Part shown: positions 44,633 through 53,658 of the stretch, in pieces
Layout of the letters: every line of letters begins with the position of its first letter
How positions within the stretch are numbered: position 1 is the first letter of the stretch
NCBI RefSeq assembly: GCF_900182695.1
Contig: NZ_FXTK01000004.1
Location: 62,001 to 126,000 of the forward strand
Length of the DNA stretch: 64,000 nt
Source: Paracoccus laeviglucosivorans
Lineage (GTDB): Bacteria; Pseudomonadota; Alphaproteobacteria; Rhodobacterales; Rhodobacteraceae
Direction of reading: 5' to 3'
The notes under the pieces: model-generated
What the model was told of the DNA's origin: nothing
Seen by the model: only the letters and a program-made list of their open reading frames with translations
Database searches by the model: none
Position numbers and translations under genes: made by a program

Positions 44633-45934
44633 TCACTCCATGAAGAATGCAAAGCGGATCACGAATAGCCCCGCGACAACCCAAGTGGCCAGATGCACGT
44701 CCCGCGCGCGGCCCGTCGCCAGCTTGATCGCCGCATAGCTGACAAAGCCGAAGGCAAGACCATTCGCGATGGAATAGGTGAACGGCATCATCAGCGCGGT
44801 CAGCACCGCAGGCGCGCTTTCGGTCACGTCGCCCCAGGTGATGTCCTCAAACTCACGCACCATCAGGCAGGCCACGTAAAGCAGCGCGGGCGCCGTGGCA
44901 TAGGCGGGAACCGAACCTGCCAGCGGGGCGAAGAACATCGCAAGCAGGAACAGGCCCGCGACAACCAGCGCGGTCAGGCCCGTGCGCCCGCCCGCCTGCA
45001 CGCCAGACGCGCTTTCGACATAAGCCGTGGTCGAGCTGGTGCCCAGAACCGAGCCCGCCAGAATCGCAGTCGAATCCGCCATCAGCGCGCGGCCAAGGCC
45101 TTTGTTCTGATGGGTCGGCCCCTCGGTCAGCAGGCCCGCGCGTTTGGCCACGCCGATCAGCGTGCCGGTGGCATCGAACACCTCGACCAGCACCATGACC
45201 AGAATGACGTGGAAAATGCCCACGGTCAGCGCACCCGCCACGTCCAGCTGCATGAAGGTCGGCATGATCGACGGGGGCATCGACATCACGCCGCCGAACT
45301 CGCTGGCACCCAGCAGGATCGAGACCACCGTGACCAGCAGAATGCCGATCAGGATGGCACCGCGGACCTTCATCGCATCCAGTGCCGCGATGGTGAAAAA
45401 GCCCAGGACAGCCAGCAGCGTTCCGGTGGCGGTCAGATCGCCCAAGCCCACCAGCGTCGCGGGGTTATCGACCACGATGCCCGCATTCTTCAGTGCGATC
45501 AGGCCAAGAAACATCCCGATCCCTGCCGCAATCGCGCTGCGCATTGATGTGGGGATGCCCGCGATCAGCCAGCGCCGGATGCCCGTCACCGACAAGAACA
45601 GGAACACAAGGCCCGAGATGAACACCGCCCCCAGCGCCTGCTGCCATGTGAACCCAAGCGCACCCACGACCGTAAAGGCAAAGAATGCGTTCAGCCCCAT
45701 ACCGGGCGCCATGCCGATGGGCCAGTTTGCCCAAAGCGCCATGATTGCCGAACCCAATGCGGCGGCAAGGCAGGTGGCCACGAAGACCGCATTGCGGTCC
45801 ATGCCCGTGGTTGACAGAATGTCGGGGTTCACGAAAATAATATAAGCCATGGTCAGGAAAGTCGTGATCCCGGCGATCACTTCGGTCCTGATGCTGGTGC
45901 CGTTGGCCTTCAGGCCGAACTGTCTGTCTAGCAA
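44633..45934 (-). CDS. NCS2-family purine permease (AzgA-type)
   Basis: 433 residues from a TTG at 45932-45934, which has GGGAGGT upstream; a longer frame from an ATG (45976) lacks that site. It opens LLDRQFGLKANGTSIRTEVIAGITTFLTMAYIIFVNPDIL, the AzgA start. Fourteen helices are visible; GMGLNAFFAFTVV, the motif in TM3, and the segment STTAYVESASGVQAGGRTGLTAL in the second half are characteristic. The family imports adenine, guanine or hypoxanthine with protons. It is divergent from the purine-ureide genes across 219 bases. Confidence 0.93.
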   Translation of the reverse strand: MLDRQFGLKANGTSIRTEVIAGITTFLTMAYIIFVNPDILSTTGMDRNAVFVATCLAAALGSAIMALWANWPIGMAPGMGLNAFFAFTVVGALGFTWQQALGAVFISGLVFLFLSVTGIRRWLIAGIPTSMRSAIAAGIGMFLGLIALKNAGIVVDNPATLVGLGDLTATGTLLAVLGFFTIAALDAMKVRGAILIGILLVTVVSILLGASEFGGVMSMPPSIMPTFMQLDVAGALTVGIFHVILVMVLVEVFDATGTLIGVAKRAGLLTEGPTHQNKGLGRALMADSTAILAGSVLGTSSTTAYVESASGVQAGGRTGLTALVVAGLFLLAMFFAPLAGSVPAYATAPALLYVACLMVREFEDITWGDVTESAPAVLTALMMPFTYSIANGLAFGFVSYAAIKLATGRARDVHLATWVVAGLFVIRFAFFME

Positions 45935-46113
45935 TCTTACCTCCCACTGGCGGTTGGCCCGCCGTGACAGCCACACTAGAACCAGCTAACCTGATCGGAA
46001 AATGCAGGCTCTGGCGAGAGAGTTTCAACGCTTCCTGTAGAAAGCGGATTTTCAACGGAAGCCGATTTCTGTTTTTAACTTTTCGCGACTTGCCGCTGCG
46101 GCATCCCGCGTGA

Positions 46114-46126
46114 TGACTGCCAGTCA
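46114..46126. promoter_or_regulatory. Dyad upstream of the allantoinase gene
   Basis: Perfect inverted repeat TGACTG-C-CAGTCA, 27 bases upstream of the allantoinase ATG and in the divergent intergenic region with the permease. It could be an operator for a purine-responsive regulator; no matching factor is encoded nearby. Confidence 0.35.
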
Positions 46127-46153
46127 GCCAGAAAACATAAAAGGACGCAAGCG

Positions 46154-47560
46154 ATGCGATACAGCCGCGACATGATCGGATATGGCGAACACGCGCCGGA
46201 TGCCCGCTGGCCGGGCAATGCCAAGATCGCGGTGCAGATCGTCGTCAACTACGAAGAGGGCGGCGAAAACAGCATCGAACACGGCGATGCCGCATCCGAA
46301 GCGTTCCTGTCCGAGATCATCGGCGCACAGCCCTGGCCGGGCAAGCGTCACTGGAACATGGAATCGATCTATGACTACGGCGCCCGTGCCGGGTTCTGGC
46401 GGCTTTACCGGATGCTGTCGGATATTCCCGTCACCGTCTACGGCGTCGCCACCGCGCTAGAGCGCGCGCCCGAACAGGTCGCCGCCATGCAGCGCGCGGG
46501 CTGGGAAATCGCCACGCATGGTCTGAAATGGATCGATTATCGTGACATCCCCGCCGAGGTCGAAGCCGACCACATCGCCAAAGCGGTCGAGCTGCACACC
46601 CGCGTCACCGGGCAGCGGCCTTATGGGTTCTATCAGGGCCGCACCTCGATGAACACGGTGGCGCTGGGATGCGAGGAAGGCGGCTTCGAATATCTGGCCG
46701 ACACCATCGCGGACGACCTGCCCTATTGGCACGTGCACAAGGGCAAGCCGCAGCTGATGGTGCCCTATACGATGGACGCCAACGACATGCGCTTTTCCTC
46801 GGGTCAGGGGTTCGGAACTGGGGTCGAGTTCTTTGACTATCTGCGCGACAGCTTTGACGTGCTTTATGCCGAAGGTCAGGCGGGCGCGCCCAAGATGATG
46901 TCGATCGGGCTGCATTGCCGCCTTGCGGGCCGTCCGGGCCGCGCATTGGCGATCCAGCGCTTTATCGACCATTGCCGCGCGCATGAGGGGGTCTGGTTCG
47001 CCAGCCGTCTGGACATCGCGCGGCACTGGGCCAAAGAACATCCCTATCAGCCGCGCCAGCGCCCCTCGCAGATGGGCCGCGACGAATTCGTCCAGAAATT
47101 CGGGGGCATCTATGAACATTCGCCGTTTATCGCGGAACGCACGTTCGACGGCGAAATGGGCGCGATCCATGACACGGCGGGCGGTCTGGCCCTGCGCATG
47201 GCGCAGGTTTTCCGCAGCGCGTCCGACGATGAACGGCTGGGCGTCCTGAACGCGCACCCCGATCTGGCGGGCAAGCTGGCTGCCGCCAAGCAACTGACGG
47301 CCGACAGCACCTCCGAGCAGGCCAGCGCGGGCCTTGACGCGCTGACCGATGCCGAACGGGCCGAGTTCCAGCGCGTGAACACGGCCTATGTCGAAAAGCA
47401 CGGCTTTCCGTTCATCATCGCCGTGCGCGACCACGACAAGCCCGGTATCATGGCGGCGATGAATGCCCGCCTTGCCAATGACACGAAAACCGAACGCGCC
47501 GAGGCCGAACGTCAGGTCGCGCGCATCGCCACCCTTCGTCTGCAAGAGGCGCTGAAATGA
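46154..47560 (+). CDS. puuE-uraD: Fused allantoinase PuuE / OHCU decarboxylase UraD
   Basis: 468 residues. Residues 1 to about 300 are a NodB-fold PuuE-type allantoinase (MIGYGEHAPDARWPGNAKIAVQIVVNYEEGGENS, later GWEIATHGLKWIDYRD, and QGRTSMNTVALGCEEGGFEYLAD), which hydrolyses allantoin without the metal motifs of classic allantoinases. The remainder is OHCU decarboxylase: FGGIYEHSPFIAER, LGVLNAHPDLAGKL, HGFPFIIAVRDHDK. That enzyme turns 2-oxo-4-hydroxy-4-carboxy-5-ureidoimidazoline into S-allantoin, so the two domains catalyse consecutive steps. AAAGGA precedes the ATG. Its stop overlaps the next gene's start (47557-47560). Confidence 0.92.
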   Translation: MRYSRDMIGYGEHAPDARWPGNAKIAVQIVVNYEEGGENSIEHGDAASEAFLSEIIGAQPWPGKRHWNMESIYDYGARAGFWRLYRMLSDIPVTVYGVATALERAPEQVAAMQRAGWEIATHGLKWIDYRDIPAEVEADHIAKAVELHTRVTGQRPYGFYQGRTSMNTVALGCEEGGFEYLADTIADDLPYWHVHKGKPQLMVPYTMDANDMRFSSGQGFGTGVEFFDYLRDSFDVLYAEGQAGAPKMMSIGLHCRLAGRPGRALAIQRFIDHCRAHEGVWFASRLDIARHWAKEHPYQPRQRPSQMGRDEFVQKFGGIYEHSPFIAERTFDGEMGAIHDTAGGLALRMAQVFRSASDDERLGVLNAHPDLAGKLAAAKQLTADSTSEQASAGLDALTDAERAEFQRVNTAYVEKHGFPFIIAVRDHDKPGIMAAMNARLANDTKTERAEAERQVARIATLRLQEALK

Positions 47561-48393
47561 AGGACAAGACCATGACCCAGCCCCGCTATGCCGGACCCTT
47601 TGCGGGCCTGCCGCCGCAGACCGACCTGACGACCGATACCGCCGTCTTCACCGAGGCATATGCCGTCATTCCCGCCAGCACGATGCGCGACATCGTGACC
47701 AGCTTCCTGCCGGGCTGGACGGGAATGCGGATGTGGGTCATCGCCCGCCCGCTTTCCGGTTTTGCTGAAACGTTCAGCCAATACATCGTCGAATTGCAGC
47801 CGAATGGCGGGTCCCGGCATCCCGAAACGGACGAAGGCGTGCAGGCCGCGATCTTTGTCACCGATGGCGGGCTGACCCTGACCATCGCAGGTGAAACCCA
47901 TGAGCTGACCCCCGGCGGTTTCGCCTATATCCCAGCGGGCACGGAATGGTCGGTGGCGAACGGCGCCGAAACCAGCCGCTTCCACTGGTGGCGCAAGCGT
48001 TGGCAGGCCGCCCCCGGCATCGACAAGCCCGACGTCATTATCGCCAATGAACGCGACATCGACCCGATCCCGATGCCCGACACGGGCGGAAGCTGGGCCA
48101 CGACCCGCTTTATCGACCCGACCGACATGCGCCACGACATGCATATCACCATCGTGACCCTGACCCCCGGCGGCACCATTCCCTTTGCGGAAACGCATGT
48201 GATGGAGCACGGTCTGTTCGTGATCGAGGGCAAGGCTGTCTATCGCCTCAACCGCGACTGGGTCGAGGTGGGTCCGGGCGATTTCATGTGGCTGCGCGCC
48301 TTCTGCCCGCAATGCTGCTATGCGGGCGGGCCGGGGAATTTCCGCTATCTGCTTTACAAGGACGTCAACCGCCACGCGCCGCTGTGGCGCTAA
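47557..48393 (+). CDS. (S)-ureidoglycine aminohydrolase, bicupin
   Basis: 278 residues from the ATG at 47557, coupled as ATGA to the previous gene; GAGG is upstream. The two cupin halves are visible: GFAYIPAGTEWSVANGAETSRFHWWRK and later ITIVTLTPGGTIPFAETHVMEHGLFVIEGKAVYRLNRDWVEVGPGDFMWLRAFCPQ, the latter with metal-binding His/Glu. UGHY (YlbA/AllE) releases ammonia from ureidoglycine to give ureidoglycolate. Coupling with PuuE-UraD forms a chain: allantoin to allantoate to ureidoglycine. An allantoicase or allantoate amidohydrolase is not in the window. Confidence 0.9.
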   Translation: MKDKTMTQPRYAGPFAGLPPQTDLTTDTAVFTEAYAVIPASTMRDIVTSFLPGWTGMRMWVIARPLSGFAETFSQYIVELQPNGGSRHPETDEGVQAAIFVTDGGLTLTIAGETHELTPGGFAYIPAGTEWSVANGAETSRFHWWRKRWQAAPGIDKPDVIIANERDIDPIPMPDTGGSWATTRFIDPTDMRHDMHITIVTLTPGGTIPFAETHVMEHGLFVIEGKAVYRLNRDWVEVGPGDFMWLRAFCPQCCYAGGPGNFRYLLYKDVNRHAPLWR

Positions 48394-49013
48394 GCCGCCT
48401 TTCGAAACGTCAGATTGATGCGCGCGCGTCCGGTTTCCGGGTGCGCGCCGTCTTTTAGGGTCAGGACGCCGTGCCATGCCAGCCGCGCGGGCCCGCCCCA
48501 GACCACCACATCGCCATGGTCCAGCGGATGGCGCACCACCGGGTCGCGGCGATCGGTGCCGCCGAACTGGAACGTCGCAGGCAGTCCCAGCGAAACCGAC
48601 ACGATGGGCGCGCCCATATCCCCCTCGTCCCGGTCCTGATGCAGCCCCATCTTGATCCCCGGCACATAGCGGTTGATCAGGCAGGCATCGGGCGCGAAAT
48701 CCGCAAAACCCGCCCGCGCCGCTGCATCCCGCGCCAGTTCCCGGAACGCCTGCGGCATCCGGGGCCAAGGCCGGTCGGTCAGCGGGTCGTGGGGTTCATA
48801 GCGATAGCCGCGCCGGTCGCTGACCCAGCCCAAAGCGCCGCAATTCGTCATCTCGACCCCGATCTGGCGCCCTCCGGGCGTTTGGAAATGCCGAAACGGC
48901 GCGGCGTCGGACACCTGCCCCACATCCGCCACAAGGCCAAGGTCCAGCGCGAAGCCGCGCAGGATCATCGCCCCGGTCGCAATAGGCTCGTTCCGCTGTC
49001 CGAACAGGTCCAT
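48390..49013 (-). CDS. alkB: AlkB-like 2OG-Fe(II) dioxygenase
   Basis: 207 residues from the ATG at 49011-49013 with AAGGGG upstream; a GTG at 49028 is longer but poorer. The iron site is MGLHQDRDEGDMGAPIVSVSLG (H.D pair) and a downstream His before the 2-oxoglutarate-binding arginines at RARINLTFR. It repairs N1-methyladenine and N3-methylcytosine lesions by oxidative demethylation. It is convergent and overlaps the ureidoglycine gene by four bases. No ada gene is beside it. Confidence 0.9.
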   Translation of the reverse strand: MDLFGQRNEPIATGAMILRGFALDLGLVADVGQVSDAAPFRHFQTPGGRQIGVEMTNCGALGWVSDRRGYRYEPHDPLTDRPWPRMPQAFRELARDAAARAGFADFAPDACLINRYVPGIKMGLHQDRDEGDMGAPIVSVSLGLPATFQFGGTDRRDPVVRHPLDHGDVVVWGGPARLAWHGVLTLKDGAHPETGRARINLTFRKAA

Positions 49014-49103
49014 GGCTGCCCCTTGCACGCGATTGTCATGGCATCGGGCTTGACCAAAGCCGCCCGGAATGGCTTTCCAAAGCTGATCCTAAAGGAGTTC
49101 GCC

Positions 49104-49715
49104 ATGCGCCGCCATCTTGCCGCCCTTGCCCTTTGTCTGCTGCCCCTTGCCGCTGCGGCGCAGGATCACACCCCGGCCCAGATCGCCGAGATCAAGAATC
49201 AGGTCTTCAACGGCGCGGGCCTGCCCGTCATGGGCAACCCGCAGGGCGACGTGACGCTGGTCGAATTTTCGGATTACAATTGCGGCTTCTGCCGCAAGGC
49301 CGCGCCCGAAGTGGCTGCATTCGTGAAATCCGATCCCGGCGTGCGGCTGGTGATCCACGAAATCCCGATCTTTGGCGAAGGCTCGCATTATGCGGCAAGG
49401 GCTGCGCTGGCGTCCCAAAATCAGGGGAAATACGGCGAACTCCATCAGGCGCTGCTGTCGATGCGGGGCAAGGCCGAAAAGGCATCGGTCCTGCGTGTCG
49501 CGCGGCAGGTCGGGCTGGACGTGGCGCGGCTGGAACGCGACATGGACGCGCCCGAGATCACGGCGCGGATCGAACAATCGCTGGAGCTTGCGGATGAAAT
49601 CGGGCTGGTCGGCACGCCCAGCTTTGTCGCGGGCGAACGCGCCAGCTTTGGCGCGCTGCCGCGAGAGGATCTGGCCGACCTGATCGCCGAAGCGCGGGCC
49701 AGCCAGAAAAAGTAA
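49104..49715 (+). CDS. DsbA-family thiol-disulfide oxidoreductase
   Basis: 203 residues from the ATG at 49104 with AAAGGAG. The signal peptide MRRHLAALALCLLPLAAAAQ leads to DHTPAQIAEIK. The active site is SDYNCGFCRKAAPEVAAF, a CGFC motif near residue 70, with the cis-Pro loop GTPSFVAGE. These suggest a periplasmic oxidase or isomerase of the DsbA/DsbC-like or Com1 branch. The substrate is unknown. Confidence 0.9.
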   Translation: MRRHLAALALCLLPLAAAAQDHTPAQIAEIKNQVFNGAGLPVMGNPQGDVTLVEFSDYNCGFCRKAAPEVAAFVKSDPGVRLVIHEIPIFGEGSHYAARAALASQNQGKYGELHQALLSMRGKAEKASVLRVARQVGLDVARLERDMDAPEITARIEQSLELADEIGLVGTPSFVAGERASFGALPREDLADLIAEARASQKK

Positions 49716-49721
49716 CGCCGC

Positions 49722-50075
49722 TTAATTCATATCGCCAGCCGAGCCGCGCCCCGACATCGCGTCTTTCTGCGTGTCGGCCAGCAGCGCGGGCTTGCCGTTC
49801 ACCTCCAGCAGGCGACCGCTGGCATTGTCATAGCGCAGGGTGATCTGTTCCCCCTGACGTTCGCCCTGCACGTCGATCCGGTCACCCGTACGGTTCAGCG
49901 CCACATCGGTAAAGCCCTGACGGCTAAGCTGCTCCTTCAGCGCCGCATCGGCCCGTTCTTCGTTCTGGGCTGTGGGATACTGCTTCAGCACCGTGACCGA
50001 GGCAGCCATCGCGCCCCCCGCGGACATCAGCGGCAGCGCAGCGACTAGGGCGATTTTCAGCGGTTTGAGAAACAT
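49722..50075 (-). CDS. Exported PepSY-like hypothetical protein
   Basis: 117 residues from the ATG at 50073-50075, preceded by AAGGAGG, with a signal peptide MFLKPLKIALVAALPLMSAGGAMAA. The mature part alternates helix and strand: ADAALKEQLSRQGFTDVALNRTGDRIDVQGERQGEQITLRYDNASGRLLEVNG, which resembles the PepSY fold (an inhibitor-like domain also found in lipoproteins). It is convergent with the DsbA-like gene with only six bases between stops. Function unknown. Confidence 0.7.
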   Translation of the reverse strand: MFLKPLKIALVAALPLMSAGGAMAASVTVLKQYPTAQNEERADAALKEQLSRQGFTDVALNRTGDRIDVQGERQGEQITLRYDNASGRLLEVNGKPALLADTQKDAMSGRGSAGDMN

Positions 50076-50192
50076 GATTGGCCTCCTTCGTGCCAAACGG
50101 GATCGGCTTTGCGATCTCGTGGCCCGAACGAAACAGGCGACCGTGCGGTTGCCCCCGGTCGCCTTCTCGTCATCGCAAGTGTGAGGCCGTGA

Positions 50193-51425
<1,233 letters not shown>

Positions 51426-51569
51426 GGCTTCCCTCCGCGCGGTTAGAGGGCATTCATATATCCGTTATGCGACACGGTAAAGCCGAGCATCGGCCAATCG
51501 CGCGGCTCTTGTGTCGCAGGTCGGCATGGCGTCAGGTAGCCGTAGCCTTGTTAAGCAAAGGGGATGGAT

Positions 51570-52274
51570 ATGTCCGATCAGAAAGTGGCCATCGTGACGG
51601 CGGGCGGCAGCGGCATGGGCGCGGCATCGGCCCGGCGTCTGGCGGCAGACGGGTTCCATATCGCCGTGCTGTCGTCATCGGGCAAGGGCGAGGCGCTGGC
51701 GAATGAACTTGGCGGCTTTGGCGTCACGGGCTCCAACCAGTCGCAGGACGATCTGCAACGGCTGGTCGATGGCACGCTGGACCGCTGGGGCCGGATCGAC
51801 GTGCTGGTCAACAGCGCAGGCCACGGCCCTCGCGCCCAGATCCTTGAGATCAGCGATGCCGATTGGCACGCGGGGCTGGACACCTATTTCCTGAACGTGG
51901 TGCGCCCGACGCGGCTGGTGACGCCGGTGATGCAGCGGCAGAAATCCGGGGTCATCATCAACATCTCGACCGCATGGGCGTTCGAGCCGACCGAGATGTT
52001 CCCGACTTCGGCCATGGCACGGGCGGGGCTCGCGACCTTCACAAAAATATTTGCCGACACCTATGCCGCCGAAAACATCCGCATGAACAATGTCCAGCCC
52101 GGATGGATCGACAGCCTGCCCGCGACCGAGGCGCGCCGCGACAGCGTGCCCATGCGCCGCTATGGCACAAGCGAGGAGGTGGCCGCGACCGTGGCCTTTC
52201 TGGCGTCGGACGGGGCGGGCTATATCACCGGGCAGAATATCCGGGTCGATGGCGGCGTCACCCGCTCGGTCTGA
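51570..52274 (+). CDS. Atypical short-chain dehydrogenase lacking the YxxxK pair
   Basis: 234 residues from the ATG at 51570; AAGGGG is six bases upstream, while the ATG at 51564 touches it. The Rossmann motif VTAGGSGMGAASARRLA and the NSAG-type loop are present, and the C terminus YITGQNIRVDGGVTRS is normal. The active-site region reads FPTSAMARAGLATFTK: where classical SDRs have YxxxK(AA), this has Ser/Thr and Arg. Thus catalysis as an ordinary oxidoreductase is doubtful. It belongs to SDRs with divergent active sites; the substrate is unknown. Confidence 0.85.
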   Translation: MSDQKVAIVTAGGSGMGAASARRLAADGFHIAVLSSSGKGEALANELGGFGVTGSNQSQDDLQRLVDGTLDRWGRIDVLVNSAGHGPRAQILEISDADWHAGLDTYFLNVVRPTRLVTPVMQRQKSGVIINISTAWAFEPTEMFPTSAMARAGLATFTKIFADTYAAENIRMNNVQPGWIDSLPATEARRDSVPMRRYGTSEEVAATVAFLASDGAGYITGQNIRVDGGVTRSV

Positions 52275-52280
52275 CAAGCG

Positions 52281-52305
52281 GCTTGCGCGTGACGCGCGCG
52301 CAAGC
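52281..52305. terminator. Hairpin after the SDR gene
   Basis: GCTTGCGCG and CGCGCAAGC form a nine-pair perfect stem with a seven-base loop, beginning six bases after the SDR stop. No T run follows, so it could be a barrier to upstream transcription or a factor-dependent end before the riboswitch. Confidence 0.45.
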
Positions 52306-52487
52306 TAAGCCCCGAGGGCCGGTTTCCGAAAGGAATTGAAAGGGAATCCGTCGGGCTGATGCCCCAAACGGAACTGCCCCCGCAACTGTAGGCGCTGAGC
52401 AGGATGCGATACGCCACTGTGGCCCCGTGCCATGGGAAGGCCGCATCCCGCGATGACCCGCCAGTCAGGAGACCTGCCGGCCTGTGT
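52306..52487 (+). ncRNA. Cobalamin riboswitch
   Basis: The aptamer landmarks are GAAAGGGAATCCGTC near 52340, the GGAACTGCCCCCGCAACTGT block at 52372-52391, and the B12 box GCCAGTCAGGAGACCTGCC at about 52460-52478. These are the universally conserved parts of the class. The importer that follows is a natural target: bound cobalamin lowers expression. The ribosome binding site of the following small ORF lies about 30 bases beyond the aptamer, so control may be at translation initiation. Boundaries are approximate. Confidence 0.93.
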
Positions 52488-52528
52488 AAACCAACGCGAT
52501 CCGGGCGGGGTGTCCGGGGAGGTGCCTG

Positions 52529-52660
52529 ATGATGATTGCAGCCTGCGCCAAGCCCAGGCCATGTCCCTACGCCATAATGTCCGGCACCAGTCCGGGCACG
52601 GTCAGGCCATGGCCCATCCCCATCCCTTCCGGTCCCATCCCGATCGGAGCGATGCGATGA
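52529..52660 (+). CDS. Small ORF (43 residues) between the riboswitch and the ABC importer
   Basis: It starts at the first of two adjacent ATGs with GGGGAGG six bases upstream and ends in an ATGA overlap with the start codon of the binding-protein gene (TGA at 52658-52660; ATG at 52657). The peptide begins MMIAACAKPRPCPYAIM and then becomes Pro/Ile/Gly-rich with PIPIPSGPIPIG. No known family, no signal peptide and no hydrophobic membrane segment. It has rare-looking codons such as ATA and TGT. If real, it is the first translated frame after the riboswitch and couples translation of the importer. It could also be chance sequence. Confidence 0.4.
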   Translation: MMIAACAKPRPCPYAIMSGTSPGTVRPWPIPIPSGPIPIGAMR

Positions 52661-53658
52661 CGTTTCCCAAGACACTGGCAGCCCTTTTCCTTGCACTACC
52701 CCTGCCCCTTCACGCGGCGGATTATCCGCTGAAGCTGCAAAACTGCGGCGTCGATCTGACCTTTGACAAGGCCCCCGACAGTGCCGTGACCGTGGGTCAG
52801 GCGACGACCGAGATGCTTTATGCGCTGGGGTTGGCGGATAAGGTGCGCGGCACCTCGGTCTGGTTCAGCGATGTGCTGCCCGAATATGCTGAAGCCAATG
52901 CCGCGATCGAGCGGCTGGCCGACAACGACCCCAGTTTCGAAAGCGTCGTGGCCAAGCGCCCCGGTCTGGTTACCGTGCAATATGAATGGCATGTCGGCCC
53001 GCAGGGGATCGTGGCCACGCGCGAGCAGTTTGCCGATCTGGGCATCCCCACCTATGTCCTGCCCTCGGATTGCGTGGGCAAGGACAATACCTCCGGGTCG
53101 GACGGCACGCGCACGGCGATGTATGCGATGGACAGCATCTATCAGGGTGTGACTGAACTAGGCCAGATCTTCGACGTGGACGACCGCGCGCGGGCTTTGG
53201 TCACCGACCTGAAATCGCGCGAGGCGAAGGCCGTCGAAAAGGCGCAGGCGCTGGGACTCAAGGACGCATCGGCCGTATTCTGGTTCTCCTCGGCCGAGAT
53301 GGACATCGACCCCTATGTCGCCGGTCGCAAGGGGCCGCCGGGCTACATGATGCAGGCGCTGGGGCTTCGCAACGTGATCGAAAGCGACGAGGAATGGCCC
53401 GTGGTCAGCTGGGAGACCGTCGCCCGCGCCAACCCCTCGGTCATCGTCATAGCCAAGATGGACCGTCGCCGGTTCGAGGCGGATGACTACCAGAAAAAGC
53501 TGGAATTCCTGAAATCCGATCCTGTGACCAGCCAGATGGATGCCGTCAGAAACGGGCGCATCGTCATCATGGATGCTCATGCCATGGACCCCTCGATCCG
53601 CAATGTCGCGGCGCTTGAGGTGCTGGCCGATGCCCTGCCCGCCTTCGACCTGAAATGA
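52657..53658 (+). CDS. btuF: Substrate-binding protein of a corrinoid-type (FecCD/BtuCD) ABC importer
   Basis: 333 residues from the ATG at 52657 with GGAG nearby; the longer frame from 52432 runs through the riboswitch and is rejected. The signal peptide MTFPKTLAALFLALPLPLHAA is cleaved near AADYPLK. The body shows the two-lobe periplasmic-binding fold of class III: AVTVGQATTEMLYALGLADKVRGTSVWF and PVVSWETVARANPSVIVIAKMD. Helical-backbone members bind iron complexes or cobalamin; the cobalamin riboswitch upstream favours corrinoid. Its stop overlaps the next start as ATGA. Confidence 0.85.
   Translation: MTFPKTLAALFLALPLPLHAADYPLKLQNCGVDLTFDKAPDSAVTVGQATTEMLYALGLADKVRGTSVWFSDVLPEYAEANAAIERLADNDPSFESVVAKRPGLVTVQYEWHVGPQGIVATREQFADLGIPTYVLPSDCVGKDNTSGSDGTRTAMYAMDSIYQGVTELGQIFDVDDRARALVTDLKSREAKAVEKAQALGLKDASAVFWFSSAEMDIDPYVAGRKGPPGYMMQALGLRNVIESDEEWPVVSWETVARANPSVIVIAKMDRRRFEADDYQKKLEFLKSDPVTSQMDAVRNGRIVIMDAHAMDPSIRNVAALEVLADALPAFDLK

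Noticed and set aside
52432..52656. N-terminal extension of the importer binding protein
   Set aside because: It runs through the riboswitch end and lacks a signal peptide; the ATG at 52657 has a ribosome binding site and a proper signal peptide.
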